Below are positions 44,156 through 51,961 of a stretch of 58,048 bases of DNA, piece after piece. The translations under genes and the position numbers were made by a program. Origin of the DNA: Spirochaetia bacterium (lineage in GTDB: Bacteria > Spirochaetota > Spirochaetia > Treponematales > Breznakiellaceae); assembly GCA_025997795.1 (NCBI GenBank), contig BNVB01000004.1, positions 1 to 58,048 of the forward strand, written 5' to 3'. Position 1 is the first letter of the stretch. Each line of letters begins with the position of its first letter. Under the pieces are notes generated by a model that was not told the origin of the DNA, ran no database searches, and saw only the letters and a program-made list of their open reading frames with translations.

Positions 44156-44572
44156 ATGAAATCCTTAACAAAAGAACTGTGGTTTAATACAACGAAAAAT
44201 CGGGAATTTATCAACATTACCGGGGAAGTGGAAAAACTGCTGGCCGAATCGGGCATACAGGAAGGGTTGTGTCTGGTAAATGCCATGCACATCACTTCCA
44301 GTGTTTTTGTCAACGATGATGAATCGGGACTGCACCACGACTTTGACGTATGGCTGGAAAAACTGGCCCCCCACGAGCCGGTGGCTTCCTACCGCCACAA
44401 TACCGGCGAAATAAACGCCGATGCCCACATGAAACGGCAGATCATGGGCCGGGAAGTGGTAGCAGCGGTAACCCAGGGCCGCCTGCACTTTGGCCCCTGG
44501 GAACAGATTTTTTACGGCGAATTTGACGGCCGGCGCCGCAAGCGGGTACTGGTAAAAATTATTGGGGAATGA
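44156..44572 (+). CDS. YjbQ/UPF0047-family protein
   Basis: A 138-residue protein of the YjbQ fold. It shows 'EGLCLVNAMHITSSVFVNDDESGLHHDFDVWL', 'YRHNTGEINADAHMKRQIMGREV' and 'GRLHFGPWEQIFYGEFDG'. The conserved His, Asp and Glu residues are those of the family, for which weak thiamin-phosphate synthase activity has been reported in some members; the true role is unclear. The start at 44156 has GGGGGAA upstream. Its stop lies at the edge of a hairpin repeat. Confidence 0.87.
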   Translation: MKSLTKELWFNTTKNREFINITGEVEKLLAESGIQEGLCLVNAMHITSSVFVNDDESGLHHDFDVWLEKLAPHEPVASYRHNTGEINADAHMKRQIMGREVVAAVTQGRLHFGPWEQIFYGEFDGRRRKRVLVKIIGE

Positions 44573-44576
44573 GACA

Positions 44577-44601
44577 GTTCCAAAATGTCAGATTTTGGAA
44601 C
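44577..44601. repeat. Hairpin repeat, copy 1
   Basis: GTTCCAAAAT and ATTTTGGAAC flank a 5-base loop (GTCAG): a perfect 10-bp stem directly after the yjbQ stop. The same element, with the preceding TGAGNCA, occurs at 49456 and 49795. Here it could end the yjbQ transcript; elsewhere it is in or near a broken nuclease gene. Confidence 0.8.
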
Positions 44602-44626
44602 CAGCTCGAATGAGACCCTAAAGCTG

Positions 44627-46462
44627 TTACAGTTCCAGACTGCGGGTACTAAGCTTCTCTTCCATGTAGGCGGCAAAGTCGGCAACTTTCATCGGGTCCA
44701 GTTGTCTGCCGTCCCGCAGACGGATAGCCACGGTGCCCTCGTCGGCTTCCCGCTGGCCCACCACCAGCATATAGGGAATTTTCCGGTTTTGACATTCGCG
44801 GATCTTTGCGTTAAGCCGGCCATCGTCCAGTTCCGCACTTACCCGTAGATCCCGGGCCTTAAGTTCCGCCAGCACCTTCTTTGCATAATCGTTAAAACTT
44901 TCTGCCACGGGGATTATCGCCGCCTGTTCCGGAGCAATCCACACGGGGAAAGCGCCGCCGAAGTGTTCGATTAACACGCCAAAAAACCGTTCCAGAGAAC
45001 CAAGCAGCGCCCGGTGAATCATATAAGGCCGCTTGTGCTGGCCGTCGGCATCCACAAAGGTCATGTCAAACCGTTCGGGCTCGTTAAAGTCAAACTGAAT
45101 CGTCGTCATCTGCCATTCACGGCCCAGAGCATCTTTTATTTTAAGGTCGATTTTGGGTCCGTAAAAAGCGCCGCCCCCTTCGTCAATTTCGTAGGCCATG
45201 CCCTCGGTTTCCACCGCCTTACGAAGGCTTTCCAGGGCGGCGTCCCAGCGGCTTTGCTCCCCCACCGATTCGGCGGGTTTGGTGGCCAGGTATGCCTTAA
45301 TGTCCTTAAAGCCAAATATCTTCCATATCCACAGACTAAACCGGAGTACCTCCCGAATTTCGCTTTCCATTTGATCGGGGGTACAGAAAATATGGGCATC
45401 GTCCTGGGTAAAACCCCGGACCCGGAGCAGACCGTGGAGCACCCCGCTCCGTTCGTAGCGGTACACCGTTCCCAGTTCCGCCCAGCGCAGGGGCAGGTCC
45501 CGGTAACTCCGCTGTTTGTTCTTGTAGATCATAATATGGAACGGACAATTCATCGGCTTGATGATATAGTCCTGTTTGTCAATTTCCATGGGGCTGTACA
45601 TATTGGATTTGTAGAACCCCAGGTGGCCCGAAGTTTCCCACAGCCAGCTTTTTCCGATATGGGGGGTAAAGAGAATCTCATAACCGTTGCGGTAATGTTC
45701 GGTACGCCAAAAATCTTCAATAGCCACCCGCATACGGCCGCCGTTGGGGTGCCAGTAGATCAGCCCCGCCCCGGCTTCTTCGTGGGTGGAAAAGAGGTCC
45801 AGCTCTTTTCCCACCCGGCGGTGATCCCGCTTTTCCACCTCTTCCAGAAACAAAAGGTAGGCCTTAAGGTCCTTGGGGTTTTCCCAGGCGGTACCGTAGA
45901 TCCGGGTAAGCATGGGCCGGTGTTCGTCCCCCCGCCAGTAAGCCCCGGCAATGTTTTGCAGTTTAAATGCCCCGGAGTGAATTTCCCGGGTATTGGCCGC
46001 ATGGGGCCCCCGGCACAGATCCGCCCAGACGGCTGCGCCAACGGTTGGCGCGCCGTTTGTTCCGGCAGCCGCCGCACCGCCCGCCGCCGCATTCGCCTGA
46101 GCGGCGGCTTCCCGGTTTTCGTAAACAGAAATAACTTCCCCCGCAGGCAGTTCGTTGATTAGCTCAGTCTTAAAAGGTTCATCGGCAAAACGTTTAAGGG
46201 CATCTTCCCGGCTTAGTTCCACCCGGACAAAATCCTGCTTTGAGTCGATAATTTTCTTCATCTCCGCTTCAATGGCGGAAAGGTCTTCGTTGGTAAGCTG
46301 CCGGGGCAGCTGGAAATCGTAGTAAAAACCGTTTTCGATGGAAGGGCCAATAGCCACTTTAGTCCCGGGGAAAAGCCGGGTTACCGCCTGGGCCATAACA
46401 TGGCTTACCGAATGGCGGATACAAGAAAGTCGCTCGTTTGAGGGTTTATCGATAAGAGACAT
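44627..46462 (-). CDS. thrS: Threonyl-tRNA synthetase lacking the TGS domain
   Basis: A 611-residue class II synthetase. The protein starts directly with the N2 editing domain ('IRHSVSHVMAQAVTRLFPGTKVAIGPSIENGFYYDF', 'CRGPH'), so the N-terminal TGS domain of about 60 residues is absent. An Ala/Gly-rich insertion (about 125-145) precedes 'VWADLCRGPH'. The catalytic core has 'MNCPFHIMIYK', 'RWAELGTVYRYERSGVLHGL' and the 'RVRGFTQDDAHIFC' motif 2 loop; the C-terminal anticodon-binding domain is present. A TTG start at 46480 would add six residues but no TGS domain. Confidence 0.95.
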   Translation of the reverse strand: MSLIDKPSNERLSCIRHSVSHVMAQAVTRLFPGTKVAIGPSIENGFYYDFQLPRQLTNEDLSAIEAEMKKIIDSKQDFVRVELSREDALKRFADEPFKTELINELPAGEVISVYENREAAAQANAAAGGAAAAGTNGAPTVGAAVWADLCRGPHAANTREIHSGAFKLQNIAGAYWRGDEHRPMLTRIYGTAWENPKDLKAYLLFLEEVEKRDHRRVGKELDLFSTHEEAGAGLIYWHPNGGRMRVAIEDFWRTEHYRNGYEILFTPHIGKSWLWETSGHLGFYKSNMYSPMEIDKQDYIIKPMNCPFHIMIYKNKQRSYRDLPLRWAELGTVYRYERSGVLHGLLRVRGFTQDDAHIFCTPDQMESEIREVLRFSLWIWKIFGFKDIKAYLATKPAESVGEQSRWDAALESLRKAVETEGMAYEIDEGGGAFYGPKIDLKIKDALGREWQMTTIQFDFNEPERFDMTFVDADGQHKRPYMIHRALLGSLERFFGVLIEHFGGAFPVWIAPEQAAIIPVAESFNDYAKKVLAELKARDLRVSAELDDGRLNAKIRECQNRKIPYMLVVGQREADEGTVAIRLRDGRQLDPMKVADFAAYMEEKLSTRSLEL

Positions 46463-46591
46463 ACCTACAGGGTGGAACAATTCCGGGCCTTGGTCAAGTG
46501 GCGGCAGGCGGGTTATAGTATAGCTATGAGTGGCGCAGCCCCGTGTTCCTTCTACCGTTCTGCAAGGATTTTTTCTTACCCTGGATGAGGG

Positions 46592-47482
46592 CTATTCGCT
46601 GTTTTTTAGCGCCGCTTCTATGCCCTGGGTGTCATAACCGGACTTTTTAAGCAGATTCAGTATCCTGGCCCGTTCTCTTGCTTCACCCCTGGCCTCTCCA
46701 ATCTCCTCGGCTTCCTGAGCGTGGGCCCGCATATCCAGTTCGTACTTTTCCACACTCATCTCATGGAAAAAGGCCATTTCTGCTGCGGTAAATCCGCTGA
46801 TTACGTCTGCCGCCATTGCTATGCCCTCCTCTTCGCGGGTTATCTCTTGTATCAGGGGCTGTTTTTCCGTATCGTTGTAATACTTAAAAAACACGGCCCA
46901 GCGTTCTTTTTCACTCATGGCGGAAACTGCTTTTTTCGCTGTTACCCCCAGCTTTTCCAATTCTAACGTGATTATTGCTGTTAGTCCACCGAAGGGTATT
47001 TTGTTTTCCGGGTCGTAGTAGATAAAATGATGATCAAAAGACTTATCTTCAAACAGCTTGCCTCGTGCCAAAAGGGAAATCTGGTAGCTCCGTTTCAGGG
47101 TTTTATACGAACCGCTTTCTTCCCGGATTTCCTGGCTGGCAAAGAGACGGCTTAAATAGTACTCCATCCGGAAGACTTCCCATTTGTGCGGGTAGAGGGT
47201 CATCTCAATATCGGCCCGCTCGCCGGAGTTAAAGAGGCACTGGATATCGTAGCGTATCTGCCGCTGGTCCAGCCGAGAAACCGGCGGTTCATTGGCGCTT
47301 ATGCTAAGTTCTTTAACCGGTTCTTCCAGGATAGCCGAGAGCAGCTTTTTCCGGGCTATCTCTGAGGGGACAGTATCCCTGGTAAAAACACTTTTGAATA
47401 CCGGGTCCCAACAGGGATCGATGATCGGGTCGTGAGCTGCAATATGCTTTGCATATTTTGCAGGTTTTTCGTGTTTCGCCAT
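46592..47482 (-). CDS. Rpn/PD-(D/E)XK nuclease family 'transposase'
   Basis: A 296-residue protein of the family annotated as Rpn or PD-(D/E)XK transposase. It has 'WDPVFKSVFTRDTV' at the start, a 'RYDIQCLFNSGERADIEMTL' nuclease core (Asp, and the ExE strand), then 'EVFRMEYYLSRLFASQ'. The C-terminal 'GEARGEARERARILNLLKKSGYDTQGIEAAL' repeat-rich tail is usual. The start at 47482 has GGAGGAAAA. These genes are abundant in treponemes and probably help DNA rearrangement; no terminal repeats were found around it. Confidence 0.85.
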   Translation of the reverse strand: MAKHEKPAKYAKHIAAHDPIIDPCWDPVFKSVFTRDTVPSEIARKKLLSAILEEPVKELSISANEPPVSRLDQRQIRYDIQCLFNSGERADIEMTLYPHKWEVFRMEYYLSRLFASQEIREESGSYKTLKRSYQISLLARGKLFEDKSFDHHFIYYDPENKIPFGGLTAIITLELEKLGVTAKKAVSAMSEKERWAVFFKYYNDTEKQPLIQEITREEEGIAMAADVISGFTAAEMAFFHEMSVEKYELDMRAHAQEAEEIGEARGEARERARILNLLKKSGYDTQGIEAALKNSE

Positions 47483-47609
47483 AGTTTTCCTCCATACAAA
47501 GGCGGGGTCTACACTATTTATGGCAGTACCCTGCATAGTGCTTGTATACGGAGGGGAATTTTGGGGATTTTTTAGGGAATTCAGCAGGTGAGTGCTTTTG
47601 GCCAAAAAC

Positions 47610-47638
47610 TTGACCCCAAACCAAAAAAGTTTTATATT
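47610..47638 (+). promoter_or_regulatory. Strong sigma-70-type promoter
   Basis: A -35 TTGACC (47610-47615) and a -10 TATATT (47633-47638) are separated by exactly 17 bases. No ORF follows for 440 bases, only the hairpin-terminator unit at 47645-47734. Confidence 0.6.
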
Positions 47639-47644
47639 TTAGGT

Positions 47645-47734
47645 ATCTGATAGGCAATTTAGCGTATGGCTCTTTGAGAGCACTATCAGCAGCCTCCCAG
47701 GTTTCTTCACCTCCTTTTCCTGGGAGGTTTTTTT
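47645..47734 (+). ncRNA. Candidate small RNA of about 90 nt
   Basis: Starting about seven bases after the -10 box, the transcript would fold into a closing stem CTGATAG (47647-47653) / CTATCAG (47683-47689) that encloses a GCTCT-TTG-AGAGC hairpin. It would end in a strong terminator (47693-47734). The only start codon inside makes a three-codon peptide (MAL). The downstream barrel gene starts at 48082, too far for a simple leader, so an independent small RNA is the better reading, though a long attenuated leader is possible. No known RNA family recognised. Confidence 0.5.
47693..47734 (+). terminator. Rho-independent terminator
   Basis: CCTCCCAGG (47693-47701) and CCTGGGAGG (47719-47727) form a perfect 9-bp stem with a 17-base loop, followed by seven T. 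It ends the candidate small RNA. The loop and flanks show no other feature. Confidence 0.8.
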
Positions 47735-47871
47735 ATTCGCCTGGGTACAGCGTATTGCACAATTTTTCGATTTCCGGTAGAATGTAGCTATGTTTCAGCC
47801 AGGTGCAAACATAAACCAGCCAACGCAAAGGCATAGCCTTTGCGAGCTCACGGCTCCGCCCAAAAACAGCC

Positions 47872-47906
47872 GGCTCACGGCTCACGGCTCACGGCTCACG
47901 GCTCAC
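47872..47906 (+). repeat. Five tandem copies of a heptamer (GGCTCAC)
   Basis: Five exact 7-bp units from 47872 to 47906, with related GAGCTCACGGCTCC just before them, lie 175 bp upstream of the outer-membrane barrel gene. Heptamer tracts can change length by slippage and alter promoter spacing. The rest of the 47735-48081 stretch shows only a short direct/inverted GCAAAGGC-GCCTTTGC hairpin (about 47824-47843). Confidence 0.75.
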
Positions 47907-48081
47907 ATTATAACAACAACGCTCAAAAAAATCTACTAAACACACAACACCTATTCTTTAGGCAAAAATCCTCATTTTTTGGCAAAACTGCCCCATTCGG
48001 GTATCGATCTGCCCGTATGGGCGGACTATTACCGGACAAATACCGCATAAACGCTGTTTGTCCAAAAAGAGAGGTTCCTTT

Positions 48082-49365
48082 ATGAAAAGAAACAAACTGA
48101 TCATGGCGCTTGCACTAACGGTTCTTATAACGTTTACTGCAGGAGCGCAGAGATCCACCCTTAATGCCGCTACCTTCGGGCTTTTTAGCGGAGACGCAGA
48201 CAAGTTTATGGACGTGAACGACTGGAACGAAGTGAAATTCAATAAATTTTACGCCTTCCTGGACGGCGGTTCATCAAACTTTGTAAGCGGGGGATTTGCC
48301 ACCCGGCTGGGTCAAACCTATCTGGGTATTTACTATACCGGTAATCTGTTTAGATACGACAGTACTAAATCAAAAGACGCTAACGGCGGCCTTTCTGGCA
48401 GCGTTAATCCCACCAGCAGCCCAGCGTATAACAACTACGCCAATACCAGCACTCTGGCTTTTAACGACAACCTGTCGATACTTGCGGGGCTTCCCTTTGG
48501 CGGTCTTAAGCTGAACATTAGTACAAATCTGTCCTTTAGAAATTCCGAGGATGCAAACACCTATAAAGTAAAAGATCGTGTAGGGCCGCTGGCGTTCAAT
48601 CTAAGCTGGGGGAATAATTTTGCCCTGGGCTCCGGGACATTGAAACCGGAAGTAAGAGCGGGATACTCGATCAACATGAAGAAACTCAAAGTCGAACCCA
48701 AGGCGGGAACTAATACCTATACCGATACTTCAGGCGCCAACATACTGAGCCTGGGGCTAGGAGCGGACTATGTTTTTGAAGCAAAAAACAATTCCCAGGC
48801 GGTATTAAGCGTACAAGATACCTTCCGTGTGAACTTCTATAAAAATCCCCAGATGGAAAGCGGTACCACCAAAATCTACCAGGACAAAAACCCCATAAGC
48901 AACGACCTTTCTGTTTCTTACAAAAAGACCTACAACCTGGATGATCGTTTTTCCGCAGGCTGGCTCCTGGGCGGCGATTTTTTTGTATCCGTTGACCCTG
49001 TAAAAACACGCATCGAAACAGGCGCAGTAAGTACCACCACCGCCGACTACAGTGGGACCACGATAAGTCTCTCTCCATATACGGGGATTGGTTTTACCTA
49101 TGCTCTGGTACCAGAACGCTTCTCGTTGAACGGCGGGGCACGGGTGTACTTGTTGAATATGTACTATGATACATTTAAGGATTCCCTGGCGGTTAACACT
49201 GGGCAGACAAAAACCCAAACACAATTCAGCATAGTCGGTTTAAGTGATTACAATGTCGCTCTGGGCGGCACGCTTATCCTTAACCCCATGTTTACCTTTG
49301 ATTTTTCCTTCGGTGGGTCTTCGGGCTATTCCTATTTAGCGGCCCTGTTTAGCATAAAGAAGTAG
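48082..49365 (+). CDS. Outer-membrane beta-barrel protein
   Basis: A 427-residue exported protein. A Sec signal (MKRNKLIMALALTVLITFTA, then GAQ) is followed by a sequence of alternating hydrophobic strands and Gly/Asn/Thr-rich turns, and the C-terminus ends with an aromatic strand ('FDFSFGGSSGYSYLAALFSIKK'). The pattern fits the treponemal outer-membrane barrel proteins of unknown function. GAGAGG lies upstream of the ATG. Upstream elements are the heptamer tract and the candidate small RNA; a strong hairpin follows the stop. Confidence 0.8.
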   Translation: MKRNKLIMALALTVLITFTAGAQRSTLNAATFGLFSGDADKFMDVNDWNEVKFNKFYAFLDGGSSNFVSGGFATRLGQTYLGIYYTGNLFRYDSTKSKDANGGLSGSVNPTSSPAYNNYANTSTLAFNDNLSILAGLPFGGLKLNISTNLSFRNSEDANTYKVKDRVGPLAFNLSWGNNFALGSGTLKPEVRAGYSINMKKLKVEPKAGTNTYTDTSGANILSLGLGADYVFEAKNNSQAVLSVQDTFRVNFYKNPQMESGTTKIYQDKNPISNDLSVSYKKTYNLDDRFSAGWLLGGDFFVSVDPVKTRIETGAVSTTTADYSGTTISLSPYTGIGFTYALVPERFSLNGGARVYLLNMYYDTFKDSLAVNTGQTKTQTQFSIVGLSDYNVALGGTLILNPMFTFDFSFGGSSGYSYLAALFSIKK

Positions 49366-49375
49366 GCGCAAAGCG

Positions 49376-49431
49376 CAGCGGAAGTTTGGTACCCCGCCCT
49401 TTGGGCCTTTTGGGCGGGGGAGATTCCGCTG
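49376..49431 (+). terminator. Two-level hairpin after the barrel gene
   Basis: An inner stem CCCCGCCC (49392-49399) / GGGCGGGG (49412-49419) sits inside an outer stem CAGCGGAA (49376-49383) / TTCCGCTG (49424-49431). It begins 11 bases after the stop of the barrel gene, so it probably ends or stabilises that transcript, although no T run follows. Confidence 0.6.
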
Positions 49432-49455
49432 GAAAAAAGTAATACTAAATGAGCC

Positions 49456-49498
49456 AGTTCCAAAATGTCAGATTTTGGAACTGCAACCTATAAAATAC
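49456..49498. repeat. Hairpin repeat, copy 2
   Basis: AGTTCCAAAAT-GTC-AGATTTTGGAACT followed by TGCAACCTATAAAATAC; shares both the hairpin and the 16-base tail with copy 3. It lies 76 bases before the broken nuclease gene. Confidence 0.8.
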
Positions 49499-49573
49499 CC
49501 TTTCCATACAAGCGCCATGAAGGACATTACCCTATATATACCGTAAGCCCCACCAGGGTTTACGGAGGTTCTT

Positions 49574-50146
49574 ATGGCAGTAAACAGGCAATACAAATCC
49601 AGCGTTTTTACGCTGCTCTTTAGCGATCCAAACCGGCTCCTGCTCTATATAGGCCGGATTTACGAAAAGCTCATCGACAACAAAAAACTCTACAGCAGCA
49701 AACAGCTAAGCATTCCCCGGCCGGAATTTATTGTGTTGTACAACGGCCCCGGCGAATGTCCGGCTTCAAGTGTGGTGAAACTGTCAAATGAGACAGTTCC
49801 AAAATGTCAGATTTTGGAACTGCAACCTATAAAATACGCAGTTTTGTAAGGCTTTTGCCTGAAAAACTGCAAGAGCTGGTGACAAAATAACTGGTGTATA
49901 AAACAAGATACCTTACGGGTGTTTTTGGAAACCAATGCTTCGGAGGTACAAAATATGCTGCTTACAGAATGGAACATGGACGATGCTCTTGCGGTCCGTT
50001 ATGAGGAAGGGGTGGAAGATGGATTGTCGCAAGGTTCCATACAAAAGCAACTGGAAATTGCCCGCAATATGAAAAGCGGGGGTGTACCTGAAAACCAGAT
50101 CGCCGGGTATACGGGTCTGCCGGTGGAAGAAATTGCCAAATTATAG
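49574..50146 (+). pseudogene. Broken Rpn/PD-(D/E)XK 'transposase' interrupted by a hairpin repeat
   Basis: The first frame begins 'MAVNRQYKSSVFTLLFSDP', the normal start of this family. It then jumps by deletion of the catalytic core to 'YIGRIYEKLIDNKKLYSSKQ' and 'PRPEFIVLYNGP'. At about 49780 the hairpin repeat (copy 3) enters and its sequence is translated to a stop at 49849. The C-terminal piece resumes at about 49955 ('LLTEWNMDDALAVRYEEGVEDGL') and ends at 50146. The gene has lost its active site and is not functional. Confidence 0.8.
49795..49837. repeat. Hairpin repeat, copy 3, inside the broken nuclease gene
   Basis: The same hairpin and 16-base tail as copy 2 (TGCAACCTATAAAATAC). It sits within the coding region of the nuclease remnant and replaces part of it. 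The shared tail with copy 2, only about 340 bp away, suggests one mobile or duplicated unit rather than chance palindromes. Confidence 0.8.
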
Positions 50147-50153
50147 GGCGTTT

Positions 50154-51248
50154 CTAAACCAGCAATTCCCCGTTCTGTTCAATAACAACACTGGTTCCAT
50201 TGGCCATAAAGGCGGTAATGGTGGGTTCCTTTACCAGGCCGTCCAGGTGGATAAGAGACAGAGCATCGTTGTCATAGTTGTGGCCCACGGCAAAGTGGCA
50301 GGTACGGAAGGCTTTTTCGTCCTCCAGCATACCCCCGGTAATGGCGGCCCGGGGGTTAAGGCCTATGCCAAGTTCGCCTATATTCCGGGCATTTTTTGCG
50401 TAGGTTTCCCCCTGGCCCTTGGGGAGCCGTCCGGTTTTCTCGTAGTCCACTGCATCCCGTTCGGCCAGGGTAATCGTTTCCAAAAGAGCCGCAGCTTCCT
50501 CCCCGCCGGAAATATCCGCCACATAACCGCCCCGGACCCGGCAGCGTATCGGTTCCCGGATAATAATGTCCCCCTTATGGAGGCTGATGGAACCGTCAAA
50601 AACAATAGTACCTTCGGCGGTCCCGTTTTCCGGGCTGATAAAGGTTTCCCCTGCCGGAAGATTCCCCCCTCTGCCGGGGCGGGAAAAATCGCCGTCATCG
50701 GCCTTGGCTTCCCGGTTCCGGAGCCCAATGGTAATATCGGTACCCCCCGGTGCAGTAACCCGTACCGATTGGGCGGCGCTAAGGATATGGCGGACGGCGT
50801 CACAGCGGCGGCCTAATTCGGCATAATCAATGGGTACGGTCCGGGTAAAGGATTCCAGCGTTGTACCGGGGGACCAAAAAGAACGGCAGCTTTTTTCGCC
50901 GTACAGCTGCAAGTGGAAAATATGATCGTATTCCTCTCCGTTATGTTTATAGGGAGAAGTCATGCCCCGCCTGTCTTTGCCAAGTTTTTCTGCACTGATG
51001 GAAATAAACGCCTGGGGTTTTGCCTCGAATGCGGCAATTACCGCAGGTTCCGCAAAATCGAACTGGGTCTTAACCGGCTGAAACAGCAGCACCGGCGAAG
51101 CGCCGCAGTCCAGAGCAGCATGATAGAGGGCACGGGAAATGGCTTCCGGGTCTGGCAGGGGATTGGTAATGATAAGCAGCTGCTCATTTGCGGTAAGTTT
51201 AAGCACATCCGAAATGGCAATATGGGCCGCTTCTTGTAAGAGATCCAT
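50154..51248 (-). CDS. M29-like aminopeptidase
   Basis: A 364-residue protein with the layout of M29 (AmpS/leucyl) aminopeptidases. An N-terminal domain has 'LKLTANEQLLIITNPLPDPEAISRALYHAALDCGASPVLLF', and the C-terminal metal domain has 'GIGLNPRAAITGGMLEDEKAFRTCHFAVGHN' with the expected Glu and His ligands. The N-terminal part is shorter than in classical M29 enzymes (about 410). The start is at 51248 (MDLLQEAAHI); the longer frame has no start context. Cytosolic peptide turnover is likely. Confidence 0.85.
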   Translation of the reverse strand: MDLLQEAAHIAISDVLKLTANEQLLIITNPLPDPEAISRALYHAALDCGASPVLLFQPVKTQFDFAEPAVIAAFEAKPQAFISISAEKLGKDRRGMTSPYKHNGEEYDHIFHLQLYGEKSCRSFWSPGTTLESFTRTVPIDYAELGRRCDAVRHILSAAQSVRVTAPGGTDITIGLRNREAKADDGDFSRPGRGGNLPAGETFISPENGTAEGTIVFDGSISLHKGDIIIREPIRCRVRGGYVADISGGEEAAALLETITLAERDAVDYEKTGRLPKGQGETYAKNARNIGELGIGLNPRAAITGGMLEDEKAFRTCHFAVGHNYDNDALSLIHLDGLVKEPTITAFMANGTSVVIEQNGELLV

Positions 51249-51286
51249 GGAATCAGTATATACTTTTCTGTTATTTTTTCCAATCT

Positions 51287-51961
51287 GTGGTATCCTTCTG
51301 TGTATTCTTGATAAGGGGTATTTGTATAAACGGTCTTGATATATCCGCAGGCCAGGAAAAGTACGGCAGCGATTCCGCCTATCTGGAGGTACTCCGGGCC
51401 TACTATCTGCATACTCCTGCCCTGCTGGAAAAAATAGCAAGTTTTGGAACCCCGATTTCCACTAAAGCTGGAAACCTGGTTTCCAAAGGAAACCTTTCCC
51501 TGGCAGACTATGCGGTCATAGTCCACGGTCTTAAGGGTTCCCACTACAGCATCTGCGCCGGTCCTGCCGCCGAAGAAGCGGCAAAACTGGAAACAGCAGC
51601 AAAAGCCGGAGAGCTTGAAAAGGTACTGACAGACAGCGGTTCTTTCATTAAAATGATAGAATCGCTGCTTTTGGAAATTGGGAACTTGCTGCAAAAAGCT
51701 GCCGCCCAAAAAACAAAACAGCGCTTATCCATTCCGGATACTGCCCTGTTCTCCAAACTGCTGGAGGCCGCAAACGGATACAGGGCCAATGCAATAGAAG
51801 CGGTTCTTAAGGAACTTGAATCCTGTGAATATGAATCGGGCGGGGAACTGATTATCTGGCTAAGAAGACAGATGGATAACCTGGAATATGACGCTATCCG
51901 GCAATGCCTGGAGGCGCCCAATCCTTTTGAGTATATAGAAAACGGAGGGAATCATGCTTGA
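51287..51961 (+). CDS. Hpt (histidine phosphotransfer) protein, start uncertain
   Basis: A phosphotransfer protein with 'ISAGQEKYGSDSAYLEVLRAYYLHTPALLEKI' and the phospho-acceptor 'VIVHGLKGSHYS' (His at about residue 80 from 51287), typical of Hpt domains. A helical C-terminal region of about 100 residues ('DTALFSKLLEAANGYRANAIEAVLKELE') is a second, degenerate helical bundle without the HxLKGS. No ATG fits: the frame opens with GTG at 51287 or TTG at 51308, neither with a clear ribosome binding site. It overlaps the response regulator start by 8 bases. The sensor kinase is not in the window. Confidence 0.78.
   Translation: MVSFCVFLIRGICINGLDISAGQEKYGSDSAYLEVLRAYYLHTPALLEKIASFGTPISTKAGNLVSKGNLSLADYAVIVHGLKGSHYSICAGPAAEEAAKLETAAKAGELEKVLTDSGSFIKMIESLLLEIGNLLQKAAAQKTKQRLSIPDTALFSKLLEAANGYRANAIEAVLKELESCEYESGGELIIWLRRQMDNLEYDAIRQCLEAPNPFEYIENGGNHA

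Noticed and set aside
44627..46523. Long plus-strand ORFs opposite thrS, sulP, dnaE, sbcC and smc (up to about 500 codons)
   Set aside because: They mirror codon bias of the real genes on the other strand and show no domain, start context or composition of their own.
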